A DNA stretch of 64,000 nt from Humulus lupulus (Eukaryota; Streptophyta; Magnoliopsida; Rosales; Cannabaceae), in assembly GCF_963169125.1 (NCBI RefSeq), contig NC_084795.1, positions 142,389,766 through 142,453,765 on the forward strand. Reading direction: 5' to 3'. The notes beneath the pieces were generated by a model. The model was not told the origin of the DNA and ran no database searches. It was given only the letters and a program-made list of their open reading frames with translations. Position numbers and translations under genes: made by a program. Numbering within the stretch: the stretch's first letter is position 1; every line of letters starts with the position of its first letter. This document shows, piece by piece, positions 21,484 through 31,938 of the stretch.

Positions 21484-23218
21484 ATGGCAAAAACAACAAA
21501 GAAGACTGGGCAAGCGGCTGGTGCTGCACCATCCCATCCTCCTCCTCCGAACGTGGCTGAGGATGAGCCACACGTGGAGTTTGATGAGGAGGAACTGGAA
21601 TTCGAAGTGCTGAGAAATACTCTGGGAGTATTGCAAGATGAATTGACCAATTTGAGGGCCAGTCAAGAAAGTGCTGCGGAGACTATGGCGCGACAACAGC
21701 AAGAAATAGAGCGTCAGCACCAAGAGCTGAGTGAAAGACAGGCAGAGATGGACCGTCGTCAGAGGGAGGCCATGGCAGCCTTTGAAGCAGCATTGAAATT
21801 GGCTAGGAATCAGGCTGCACCTGCCTCGCAGCCTGATCAACCCTCGAATGGGCCACCTCAAAGAGGTCCCAATCCTAGCCCTCCAATCCAGCCAACGAGC
21901 CCTCAAAGGCCGGAGCAGCCACCAATGCCTGAGGATGATGTCCCACCTAGGGATCCTGAGATGCAACCTCCATCCCAGGCTGGTCGAGGCAATCCCCCAC
22001 AGCTAAGGCAGAATAGGGTCGGGCAGCAGCCCCGCAGCCCTAGACGCCAAGGGGGTGAAGAGTCGCACCCACCGAGCACGGGGCAGCGTCCTTCTGGAAA
22101 CAGAAGGAACTCCGAGATAGGCTCTGCGGTCAGGGGCCCTCCACAGCATGATAATGCACGAGGACCTACCGACCAGCGCAGGCCTCCCCCTAACGCTCGG
22201 GAAGTTCCAGCCTAAGGAGGAAACCGAGGATACATTCGGTCTCACCATATCCAATCGAGGTTCAAAGATGGCCATGGCTACAATGAGGCCGACTCGGGCA
22301 GAGGGAATACCGGTCAAGGGAATGAGGAGAGAGGTGGAGGCATAAGCCCACCACCTAGAGAAGACCAACAAGCGAGACGTAACGCTGGGGGGTAGCCCAG
22401 ACAAAACAACGTCTTTAACCGGCTCAGAGCAAGGGAACAACTTCTTTAACCTCAGGAAGCATGGGGTTAAAACTACCCAAGAATTCTTGGATCGATCGAT
22501 ACATCAAGCTCGAGGATGCCATTGCCAACGAGGGAAAGACCCCAAACAAATATAAGGGGACTGAAGACCCCGCCAAAGCCGCCAAGTCAAAACCCAACGA
22601 CAACGGCAAAAACAATGGGAATGGCAATGAAAAGAATGGGGGGAAGAGGCCCCATAGTGAACCCTCTACTTCCGAGAGCAAGCGCACCAAGGGCAATCGT
22701 TATGAACCAAGGTTCACTAACTACATTGCCCTTGTCGAGTCTCGAGCAGAGGTGTATCAAGCCACAAGTTCCAGTGTGCCTTACAAAAGACCCGCTGCCA
22801 TTTGAAAGGATATTTCGAAAAGGGATACCACCAAGTTCTGTCGTTTTCATAACGACTACGGACACAATATGAACGAGTGCAACCAGTTGAAAGATGAAAT
22901 CGAGTTCCTTATTAGACAAGGACACTTGAGGAGATATGTACGGGCCTCAGGGGCTTCCCAATGTGAGGCTCCAGGTGGCAACGAGCAGGAGCCTTCACGC
23001 CAACGCTCACCACCTTTGCAGCCTGACCCCGTGGCTGGCACTTTACTCACCATCTGCAGAGGCCCACACCTTGCGGGGAACAGCGGGAAGGAAAGGGAAC
23101 GATATGCTCGAACCCTACGCCACGACCAGGACATCGAGATGATGACTGTGGAGGACTGGGCATCGAAGAAGGCTCGGTCAGAGGATGATGAAATAACCTT
23201 CTCTGATTGCGATGCCTA
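21484..23218 (+). pseudogene. Tat1 gag, with the core gag domain deleted
   Basis: 21484-22215 is an open N-terminal part of 243 residues. It has a basic start, an acidic patch (DEEELEFEV), a glutamine/glutamate-rich coiled coil (residues about 55-110) and a long Pro/Arg-rich tail. 22461-22805 (with KLEDAIANEGKTPNKYKG) is the C-terminal part. Between them, where Tat gag normally carries the core retrotransposon-gag domain of about 200 residues, there are only about 80 damaged codons, so an internal deletion is likely. Further on, FCRFHNDYGHNMNEC (22836-22880) is the Cys-His module of this clade, followed by QLKDEIEFLIRQGHLRRYV. The last frame ends at 23218. Confidence 0.8.
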
Positions 23219-23651
23219 GCATGTCCGGTTCCCACATTCCGATTCGCTGGTCGTGGATGTACAAATTGCCAACATGATGGTGAAAAGAGTGCTGGTGGAT
23301 ACAGGAAGTTCAGTTAACATCCTGTATAAATCTTCGCTGGAACGAATGAAGTTGTCCGTCAAGGACTTGGAGCCCTGAAACCAAACAATTTATGGTTTCT
23401 CTGGTGAAGGACTCGCTCCAACAGGGTCAATCAGGCTTCCAGTAATAGCAGGTACAATGCCCGCTACCAGGACATTACTCACTACTTTCATACTGGTCGA
23501 TTGTCCTTCGGCTTACAATGCTGTAATTGGAAGACCCATACTGGTTGACCTTTGGGCCGTCAACTCAATATGGCACCTGGCCATGAAATTCCCAATAGAC
23601 GTAGGGGTAGGACACGTGTTGGGAAACCAGAGGGAAGCAAGGGAGTGCTAT
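23219..23651 (+). pseudogene. Tat1 aspartic protease, interrupted by CACTA1
   Basis: The active-site motif VDTGSS is encoded at 23295-23312, with the catalytic Asp codon at 23298-23300. GFSGEGLAPTGSIRLP and YNAVIGRPIL follow as expected for a retroviral-type protease. One stop (TGA at about 23377) lies between them. At 23651 CACTA1 interrupts the polyprotein; the reading resumes at 31939 with NASITKARKG, so the insertion lies between protease and reverse transcriptase. Confidence 0.8.
23649..23651 (+). repeat. Target duplication of CACTA1, left copy
   Basis: TAT before the terminus CACTACTACAAA. The right copy is at 31936-31938. Confidence 0.9.
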
Positions 23652-23669
23652 CACTACTACAAATATAGG

Positions 23670-23960
23670 CTTTCTCTGCGGTTTTTTTTAAACAATAAAT
23701 AAAAAGCGCAGAGAAAAGGTTTGAAAGAGTCAAAAAAATTATATTTAATGTCCGCGCCCTATTTTATTGCGGTTTTAAAAAAAACGCAGTGAAAGGTTTG
23801 AATGACTCACTTTTCTTCGCGGTTTTGGGTCTAAAACCGCAGAGAAAAGTGTAGAACTTTTCCCCACTTTTCTCCGCGGTTCTATACCCAAAACCGCATA
23901 GAAAAGTCCACTTTTCTCTGCAGTTTTGGGTATATAACCGCGGAGAAAAGTGGTCTCCAC
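23670..23960 (+). repeat. CACTA1 left subterminal repeats
   Basis: Repeated words of the type TTTTCTCTGCGGTTTTGGGT and the complement AAAACCGCAGAGAAAAG, in alternating orientation, at about 23670, 23705, 23815, 23838, 23868, 23893, 23912 and 23936. Such arrays are the binding sites of the CACTA subterminal-binding protein in En/Spm. The minus-strand frames here are repeat translations. Confidence 0.8.
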
Positions 23961-25117
23961 CCACTTAAGCACAAAAACCTATTTTTCCCTCTCATTTGCA
24001 CATCTTCTTCCCCTTCACAGAGACACGGCCGAAGCTCTCTCACCACCGTCCCTACCCACGAGTAAGCCCCACATTGTCCATTTTTTTTTGTTTTTTTTTT
24101 CATTTCCTTGCATATTAAAGCTTGAAATCATGTATATATACTTAATCTTGAGTTATTTTGAAGTTTTAGGGTAAAAATGAAGAAATTTTGTGTGGGTTTA
24201 ATGGTGGTTTCTATATATGTTTGTATGGTTATTTTTTTTTAATATTTTTGAAATTTTATATAGGATTGGAAGACATTTTCATTGTTTAAAACGTGTATTG
24301 ATCACTAAAACTTGATTTCTTTAATGTATATTTCGGTTTTAGGGTATTTTTGTATTATTTTATTTATAATAATGTTGTTTACATAATTTTTTATATTAAA
24401 AATTAGTGCTTGCATAATTTTTTATATTATTTAGGTAATGATTTTTTTAAAGTATATTTTTGTTAATTATATTATTTTAGGATCAATTCAATTACCATAT
24501 ATTTACTAATGTTTAACTTTTTATTGTAGGAAATATTTTTTTGAGTGTGAGGTTGAAATTGTTGAATATTAATTTTTAAGGTAAGTAGTAATTACTACTT
24601 AATTTTTTATTTTTATTTTTTATATTTACAAACTATTGTTAGAGGAGTTTGAATATATTAGATATTCATCCATAATGAAGTAGGTTCTGAGAGAAAATTG
24701 TGTGCTGCGGAGATAACAGAAGGTTGAGAACATGTGTGTCTTAGTGAAGTAGGATCTGTGAATTTTCTGTGTGCTGCGGTGACTTATGGTTGAGAACATG
24801 CATGTTGTTTGTTATATGTTTTGTTTGATGTGAATTTATAGGTAGATAACTTGGGATATGCTATAAATACAGAGGAAACTCTGCCCAATCTTTTTTTGAT
24901 GATATTAGTTGAACATGTTTTATAAGTTACTATATATAATAATAATGTTTTTGTTTTTGTTGAAATTTTAAATACATATGAATTTTGGATATGTTATAGA
25001 AATAAATGAAACTCTGCCCATTTCATTTTATAATTTAATAATTGAATATAATTTTAGAGTATTACTATACTAATTTTTTTTCTTAATCAACTTAGGAATT
25101 AGGTAGATATTATCATT
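23961..25117 (+). other. CACTA1 leader region with an internal repeat module
   Basis: AT-rich untranslated sequence between the terminus and the transposase start. GTAAGTAGTAATTAC at about 24582 looks like a splice donor, so an intron in the leader is likely. The module at 24629-24907 recurs at 30449-30727. The word GGAAACTCTGCCCA occurs at 24873 and, as TGAAACTCTGCCCA, at 25007. Confidence 0.5.
24629..24907 (+). repeat. Internal module of CACTA1, copy A
   Basis: AACTATTGTTAGAGGAGTTTG through GAAACTCTGCCCAATC and a T-run. It is a direct copy of 30449-30727 with few changes. Landmarks include GATAACAGAAGGTTGAGAAC and GTGTGCTGCGG, both twice within or near the module. Confidence 0.85.
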
Positions 25118-28100
25118 ATGGATAAGTCATGGATTCTTGAGGATAGAGAAACACAACAATTTCATGACGGATTCAACCAATTTTTAGAATTTTGCCAAAC
25201 AGATTGTAGTGATCCGGAAAGAATTCATTGTCCATGTATAGATTATGGTAATGGAACAAAAGGAAATATTACCATGATAAAAAATCATGTATTTTGTCGG
25301 GGATTTGATACAAGTTATCGTACATGGTATTGGCATGGGGAATAATTGAGAAATAATAATCCATATCCATTCGGGAGGCGAGGGGTTGATGATTTGGGTT
25401 ATAGTGATTTTGACGATCATCCTATGGAATTCCTCGATGAAGCACAAGAAGAGTTTGTTGATGATTCTTCAAAATTTGATAAATTGGTTAGAGATGCAGA
25501 TAAACCATTATTCAATGGTTGTCTGAAACAAAGATTACTAACGATGGTAAAATTTTACAACGTAAAAGCAGAAAATGGAGTTAGTGATAAATGTTTTAGT
25601 CAATTTTTAGCTGCTTTTAAAGAGATTTTGCCGTCAGATAATTGCTTCCCTGAGTCTACGTATGAAGTGAAGAAAACTTTAAATTGCATAGGCTTGAAGT
25701 ATGAGAAGATCCATGCATGTGCGAACGATTGTGTGTTATATCGTAAAGAGTATGCAGGCATGGACACTTGCCCAGAATGTGATTCACCCCGCTACAAACC
25801 TAACAAGAGTATGGAGATTAGGAAACTTATTCCTTAGAAAGTGATGTGGTACTTTCCTTTGATTCCGCGGCTTAAGCGATTATATCAAAGTGCAGAACAC
25901 TCTGAAAACTTAATATGGCATGAGACTAGGCGAGTGAAAGATGGTAAACTTCGACATCCTGCAGATTCGCAGGCTTGGAAAAAAGTTAATAACTTAAATC
26001 CAGAATTTAAAATTGAAGCAAGACATCTTTGTCTAGGTCTAACTGTTGATGGTGTAAATCCACATAAATCTCTAAGTAGTAGGCATAGTTCGTGGCCTAT
26101 CTTCCTTGTTATGTACAATCTTCCTCCGTGGTTAGTGATGAGAAGAAAGTTTTTGATGCCCACGTTAATGATTTCAGGCCCAAAACAACCGGGACACGAT
26201 TTAGATGTTTATTTGGCACCATTAATTGATGATTTGAAAGATTTGTATGAAAATGGTGTTGAGGCATATGACAGTTTTAAGAAAGAAGTCTTTAACTTAA
26301 AAGCTGTTTTGTTGTGGACTGTTAATGATTTCCCAGCTTATGGTAATCTATCAGGGTTAAGCACAAAAGGTTACCAGGGATGTCCAATATGTTGCACTAA
26401 CACAAAGGCTATTCGTCTGTCTAATGGGCACAAAATTTGTTATATGGGTCATAGACGATATTTGCCCCTAAATCATCATTATAGGTACAAAAAAAAAGCA
26501 TTTGATGGTGATAAAGAACAAGGTGTTGCTCCTTTGCCACTTTCGGGGCAACAAATTCTTAAAGAAGTAGAGAAAATTGATTTCAAGTATGGAAAAATGC
26601 AGAAAAATAAGAAAGTAAGTGGATGTTTCCAAAGAAAATCAATTTTTTTTCGTCTCCCTTACTGGAAAGATTTACTTGTTCGACATTGTTTGGATGTCAT
26701 GCATATAGAAAAAAATGTGTGCGAAAGTATTATAGGTACATTACTTGATATTCCCGGTAAAACTAAGGATGGTTTAACTAGTCGTTTAGATCTTGTTGAA
26801 ATGGGTATATGAACTGATTTAGCACTTGAACAGAAAGGTAAACGGACATATTTACCTCCTACTTGTTTCACGTTGTCCAGAGAAGAGAAAAAAGTTGTAT
26901 GTAAATTATTTGCAAAGATGAAAGTGCCTGATGGCTATTTATCCAACATTCGAAACTTGGTATCCATGGGAGATTTGAGGCTGATGGGTATGAAATCACA
27001 TGATTGCCATATGTTGATGCAACAATTACTTCCGATTGCTATTCAGTCAGTATTACCGAAAAAAGTTCGAGATTGTTTAACGAATGTTTGCATATTCTTC
27101 AATCATTTATGCGGAAAAGAATTAGAAATGAAAAAATTGGATGCATTGCATTGTAAGATAGTGGAAACTCTATGCAACCTTGAAATGTTTTTTCTGCCAT
27201 CCTTCTTTGACATTATGATTCATTTAATGGTTCATCTAATAAGGGAAGCCAAGTTGTGTGGACCAGTTTGGGCGAGATAGATGTATCCATTTGAAAGAAG
27301 TATGAAGGTCTTGAAAAGTTATGTGCGTAATCATTATCGTCCTAAAGCTAGTATGGTTGAATGTTATATATCGGAAGAGGCAGTAGAATTTTACTCAGAA
27401 TACATGAGTGGGGTTGAAGCAATCGGAATCAGCAAACCACGAAATAACTCAGATGGAGTTGATAAACGACTATGAGGGAATGGAACAGTGATCACTGTGT
27501 CTAGGGCAGAATTAGATCAAGCTCAATTAGTTGTGTTGCAAAATAATCCTGAGATTCAATCATATATAATGTAAGTAGAAAATATATTTCAATCATATAT
27601 ATTAGAGTAGTGATTTTCTTTTTGTTGTTTAAACTTTTTGTTATTTCTTTTATGTTTCAGTGATCACATAGAGTTATTACGGTCGATGATTCCAAACAAG
27701 ATTAAAAATAAACAAAAATGGGTTATAGATGAGCATAATAAAACGTTTTGCCAGTGGCTGAAGAATACAATTTTGACGAAGTTAGGAGAAAAAGATCATG
27801 GACTGTCGACTGAGTTGAAGCGCATATTGTTATATTATTTCATATAATATAATATTAGATTAAATAATGTGACAAAATGTGATTTGTCACACAAATGTGA
27901 TTTGTCACACCTTGTAACATATTATTGAGAGTCACAAAATTGGGCACATGTGTGTGTCCAAATATGACATATTTTGGAGTTACAAAATCAGTTACAAATT
28001 TGTAACTCCCAAATATTACCCAATAATGTGTATATTATATGTTACACATTTGAGATTGGATTTCATAAAGTCATATGAGAAATGGCTGATAGAGATGTGA

Positions 28101-29498
28101 TTTTAACTCCCATATTGTGTATGGAAGTTACAAAATCAAGTGGGAATAAATTGGAACGTTTTGGAAAAAACTGAAAAAATTTGTTGCTGAACTTGACTGA
28201 GCGCCGCGGCGCCTGGAACAAGCGCCGCGGCCCTAGTGGCTGACAGCTTCTTTGAATTTCGGTTTTTATCCAATTTGGAACATTTCCAACAGCCAAGTAA
28301 CTCCCAAATCTCTATTTTAATTCCATAAAACATCCTATTAAACATTGGTAACAGCCATGGGGGTTGGTGGAATTTGAAATTCAAAGGGGTATCTCAAACT
28401 CTATAAATAGGAGCTTGATGCTCACTTGTATGACACACCATTTTTCATCCACAAAGCACTTGGCTGAAAAATACACCTTGAGGCTTGATAATTCCAGAGA
28501 GCTATTTCCTAGAGAGATCCCTTAGTGCTTAGAGAATAGGGGGAAATAAGCTTTTGGACAAAGGTCTTGAACCTTGTTCAAGTTGGTGATCCCCACTACT
28601 CTACACTTTGGTTGTGTGAGAGTTAGTTTGTGTTTTCATTCTTTTGTTCTTCTTATTTACTTGTATTGTTATAGTATTGAGTTTGTAATCTTCTTCTTCT
28701 ACATCTTTTTATTTACTTGTATTTTGAGCAATTGAGTTGTAATACTTATTTAATCAATATTATCTTGTCCATTGTATTTTTGGATAGAGTTGTATTTGGT
28801 TTTTTCTATAATTCCATTGAGCAATAATATATATTCTCTAACACATATCTCTTGGAGCAAGCATTGATGTAATAAAGCATCAAGCTTACATTGTTGAAGG
28901 GAAACGATTTCATACTAAGTCAAGAGATGATGCTCGGCTGGTTGAAAATAGTGGAGTAAGTGTAGTCGCAGAAGCTATGCATTTTTCCAGTGCAAAAGAT
29001 AATAACCCAATTTCAAGCACAATGACATACTGCGGGGTTGTTGAAGAAATATGAGAGCTAGATTATTCATTATTTCGTATTCCTCTTCTTAAATGTTCTT
29101 GGGTAGACAACAATACTGGAGTTAAAACTGACGAACTTGGATTCACTCTGGTTGATTTAAGCAAGAAGGGAAGCAAGAACGATCCTTTTATCATGGCTAC
29201 CCAAGCGAAACAAGTGTTTTACATTCTTGATCCAGTTAATGATAAATGTTCCATTGTTTTATCAGTTCCCGAGCGGAAGTTTTCAGAAAAAGAAGAGTAC
29301 GATGAAAATTATGATTTATATCATGACTGTTTCATTGTTGGACAACCGATACATGAACAAGTTGAGAATATTCAGGAACATGATAATGAAAGTGATAGCG
29401 ATGATCGTGATTATCTTAGAACTGACATCAAAGAAGGAATATGGGTCGATTGTGAATCGACCAGAAATAAAATAAGAAAAAGAAGAAAACATGTTTAG
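25118..29498 (+). pseudogene. CACTA1 transposase (tnp2 family), split by a solo LTR and with stops
   Basis: The start at 25118 gives MDKSWILEDRET, the usual beginning of the transposase-associated domain (about the first 75 residues, with CPCIDYGNG and HVFCRGFDTSY). The tnp2 transposase domain follows, with TCPECDSPRYK, WHETRRVKDGKLRHPADS, GCPICC and HCLDVMHIEKNVCES. The DUF4218-type region (LDALHCKIVETLC, MVHLIREAKLCGPVWAR) ends about 27475. An intron with GT at 27571 and AG at 27660 follows, then exon 27661-27827. The solo LTR with one copy of the duplication occupies 27828-28848. The protein resumes at 28849 (the DUF4216-type part, with RFHTKSRDD, VAEAMHFSSAKD and LFKCSWVDNNTG) and stops at 29496-29498. 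In-frame stops are near 25343, 25835, 26810, 27278, 27473 and 29052. Function in the family: cutting and joining the CACTA termini in the nucleus. Confidence 0.9.
27828..28843 (+). mobile_element. Solo LTR inside the CACTA1 transposase
   Basis: Starts TGTTATATTATTTC, ends ATATTCTCTAACA, and is flanked by CATAT on both sides (27823-27827 and 28844-28848). Removing the LTR and one CATAT reconnects the transposase reading frame. TATAAATA at 28402-28409 is its promoter. The left part has GTGACA/TGTCAC words in both orientations. 28198-28240 holds two CG-rich copies of AGCGCCGCGGC. No internal domain is present, so it arose by recombination between two LTRs. The lineage is not certain; the layout fits Ty1/copia. 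Confidence 0.85.
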
Positions 29499-29508
29499 TA
29501 AGTTATAT

Positions 29509-29608
29509 AATTCATTAATACTTGTGATTATTTATTTGTATAATGCATTAACACTTGTGATTATTTATTTGTATAATGCATTAACACTTGTGATTATTAA
29601 TTTTTGTG
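29509..29608 (+). repeat. Three tandem units of about 37 bp
   Basis: The unit (ATAATGCATTAACACTTGTGATTATTTATTTGT) repeats three times, the last shortened, between the transposase stop and the start of the second gene. The array ends just before the AG at 29613-29614. Confidence 0.75.
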
Positions 29609-29614
29609 ATGCAG

Positions 29615-31567
29615 ATGGCGGATAAAAGAGATGACAAAGAGAAACAACAAGGTCGTGGTAAAACAAGAATGAGTTACATGACCCAACAAAAAGCCAAAGG
29701 AATCAAGAAAAATCTTCAATGGAACGATTTGGGATAACCGATTTGGGATCATCAATTTATGAGTCTCCGCTATAAAGTTTATTTGTGTTCTGATAATATT
29801 GACAATGTGGTGGCTAAGGGTGTAATCATTGTACCAAACATGGGTAGCCAAATTACCGTCCGTTGAAATGTACTTGATGATTCAGTTTTGAGGGTTTGGC
29901 TTATAGATGTCTTATAAGAAGAAGCTGAGATCCCTATTCCCTTTGGTAACGTACGATATGTTGGGGACACACGAGACACATTCCTGCCTTGGCCAAAAAA
30001 TTTAATTGTGGCTTGTCAGGTATAAAATTATTTTCTTAGATATTTAAATTTTATTTTTAAATGGGTACACTATATTGATATGTTTAATGCTATTATGTAG
30101 AGTCCATCTTCATCTAAACACAAATCCCTATCACCAAGCCCACATTTATCATCAGTTGGATCTCACGTAGTCATCCCCGCTGAAATAACTCAACCAGAAC
30201 CTTCAAATTGGTCAACAGATAACCAATGGGACAAAATTGATCTGAGTCTAAAATTTATAGTGAAGGAGTATTATTCCAATAAAGGAATAGATGGGGTTGT
30301 ACAAGTTCCCGTTGACCCGGAGTTTATAGGAGAACGTGAGGCTATCTTCATCACTTCGGAAGACGTTTATCAAGCAGCCTCCATGGATAATATTGGATCC
30401 TTAGCTATGCTGTTTGGTATGAGGTATGTATCAATCCGTTATGTCATTACAAACTATTAGAGGAGTTTGAATATATTAGATATTCATCCGTAGTGAAGTA
30501 AGTTCTGAGATGAAATTGTGTGCTGCGGAGATAACAGAAGGTTGAGAACATGTGTGTCTTAGTGAAGTAGGTTCTGCGAATTTTGTGTGCTGCGGTGGCT
30601 TATGGTTGAGAACATGCATGTTGTTTGTTGTATGTGTTTGTCTGAATTGAATTTATAGGTTCTAATAATTTTGGATATGCTATAGAAACAGAGGAAACTC
30701 TGCCCAATTTTTTTTTGACGATATTAATTTATTAATTGAAAATGTAATATGAATGATTGATTCTCTACAGATGCATTTGGGAAAGCATGCACCCAAATTC
30801 ACGACAATTATATAAATTTTTTGACACCGAACATCTTTCTATTGGCCGTGATGAAAGTAAAAACTATACGGTGGATCTTATAGCCAAATGGATGATGACT
30901 ATGGATAGACGAGGCCAAATATATTTCATTCCTTGGATTGTTGAGTAGGAACGAACTACTTAAACATTATCACTACTATGGTTGAATTTTAATTTTATAA
31001 TAATCATATTTTATTATTATTTTAGTCGACATTGGATGTTGGTGCTCGTGATGATTCAGGGGATGACCATAATTTTGGACCCTTTAAAAAATCATAAATC
31101 TCCACCAATAATTACGGAGGTTATGGGAAAGTAAGTTCTTCAATTGTAATGCATGCATTATTAATTTTTAAAAGTTGAGAGCATAATATGTATTTAATTA
31201 ATTTTAATTTTTGTAGAGCATACGCACAATGTTTGGAAAATGAATACATCGGCACATTTACAAAATTGGTGAGAGGTTCTTGTCCAAAACAACCTGAAAG
31301 TCATGAATGTGGTTATTATGTACTAAGATAAATTTATGATCTTGTAAATGCACTGAATCCGGCAGAAGTTATCAAGAAGAAAGTATGTTATATTTTAAAC
31401 TCTTTTTTGCTTAAGAAAAATTAGATATAGTATTTAATTATCTAATCTATATTAACTTTGCAATTTTGCAGTGGTTTAACAAAAAGCAATTCAATGTCAA
31501 AGAGGATCCACTACCACTACAAAGTGATTGGTTAGCTAGATTAATGCCATTTGTTTATGAAATCTAA
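29615..31567 (+). CDS. CACTA1 second gene: DUF8039-like region plus Ulp1-like (C48) cysteine protease, with a few stops
   Basis: Exons by GT-AG sites: 29615-30019, 30101-30423, 30771-30944, 31026-31130, 31217-31382, 31472-31567. The first exon begins MADKRDDKEKQQGRGKTRMS; its end (PIPFGNVRYVGDTRDTFLPWPKNL) resembles the DUF8039 domain seen in these proteins. The last four exons form the protease: RHWMLVLVMIQGM holds the catalytic His, IILDPL the Asp, and CPKQPESHECGYYVLR the Cys. So the His-Asp-Cys set is retained. Stops interrupt it in exon 1 (about 29736, 29864, 29919) and after VLR at about 31330. Ulp1 proteases cut SUMO-type conjugates; why many CACTA elements carry one is not known. Alternative: a captured host protease gene now decaying. 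Confidence 0.8.
30449..30727 (+). repeat. Internal module of CACTA1, copy B
   Basis: Direct repeat of 24629-24907, here within the intron 30424-30770 of the second gene. The match runs from ACAAACTATTAGAGGAG to CTCTGCCCAATT and a T-run. Confidence 0.85.
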
Positions 31568-31799
31568 ATTTTTGTATGTATGTAAGATTAAAGTGCTAAC
31601 TTATATTGGTTAGAATGATTAAAGTCTTTGATTCATTACTAGCCAATTATTTTGTATTAGATATGAAATGTATATATAACAATTTAACAAAATAGTTATA
31701 CTATTGAAAATAATTATGTATAATTAAAATTGAAAATTAATTTTTTTTATTAAAAATGCTGGGTTATCAACCGAAATTGATTTTTTTTTTAATGAGAAG

Positions 31800-31935
31800 C
31801 TCTTTTCAATGCTTTTCTCCGCGGTTTGCGTAACACTTTTCTCTGCGGCCGAATACACTGCGCTTTTCAATACTCTCGAAAACCACAGTGTATTGAGTAA
31901 AAAAACCGCAGAGAAAAGCCTTTTTTGTAGTAGTG
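31800..31935 (+). repeat. CACTA1 right subterminal repeats and terminus
   Basis: CTTTTCTCCGCGGTTTGCG, TTTTCTCTGCGGCCG and AAAACCGCAGAGAAAAGCC carry the same words as the left array. The right terminus ends TTTTTTGTAGTAGTG at 31935. Confidence 0.85.
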
Positions 31936-31938
31936 TAT

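Larger units (their letters stand above)
23652..31935 (+). mobile_element. CACTA (En/Spm) DNA transposon (CACTA1), nearly complete
   Basis: Left terminus CACTACTACAAATATAGGC; the right terminus reads on the other strand CACTACTACAAAAAAGGC. The duplication TAT lies on both sides. Both ends have subterminal arrays of CGCAGAGAAAAG-type words. Two genes on the plus strand: a tnp2 transposase (25118-29498) and a second protein with a C-terminal Ulp1-like protease (29615-31567). A solo LTR splits the transposase. With that removed the element would be about 7.3 kb. Termini and splice sites look intact; damage is limited to a few stops. Confidence 0.95.

Noticed and set aside
21481..21966. 161-residue frame on the minus strand
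   Set aside because: It is the reverse of the gag N-terminus, whose plus-strand frame has the lineage features.
22424..23235. Several frames of 90-118 residues on both strands
   Set aside because: Only the plus-strand frames with KLEDAIANEG and the FCRFHNDYGH module fit gag; the others are GC-driven shadows.
23764..24103. Minus-strand frames with repeated FLCGF-type peptides
   Set aside because: They translate the CACTA1 subterminal repeats.
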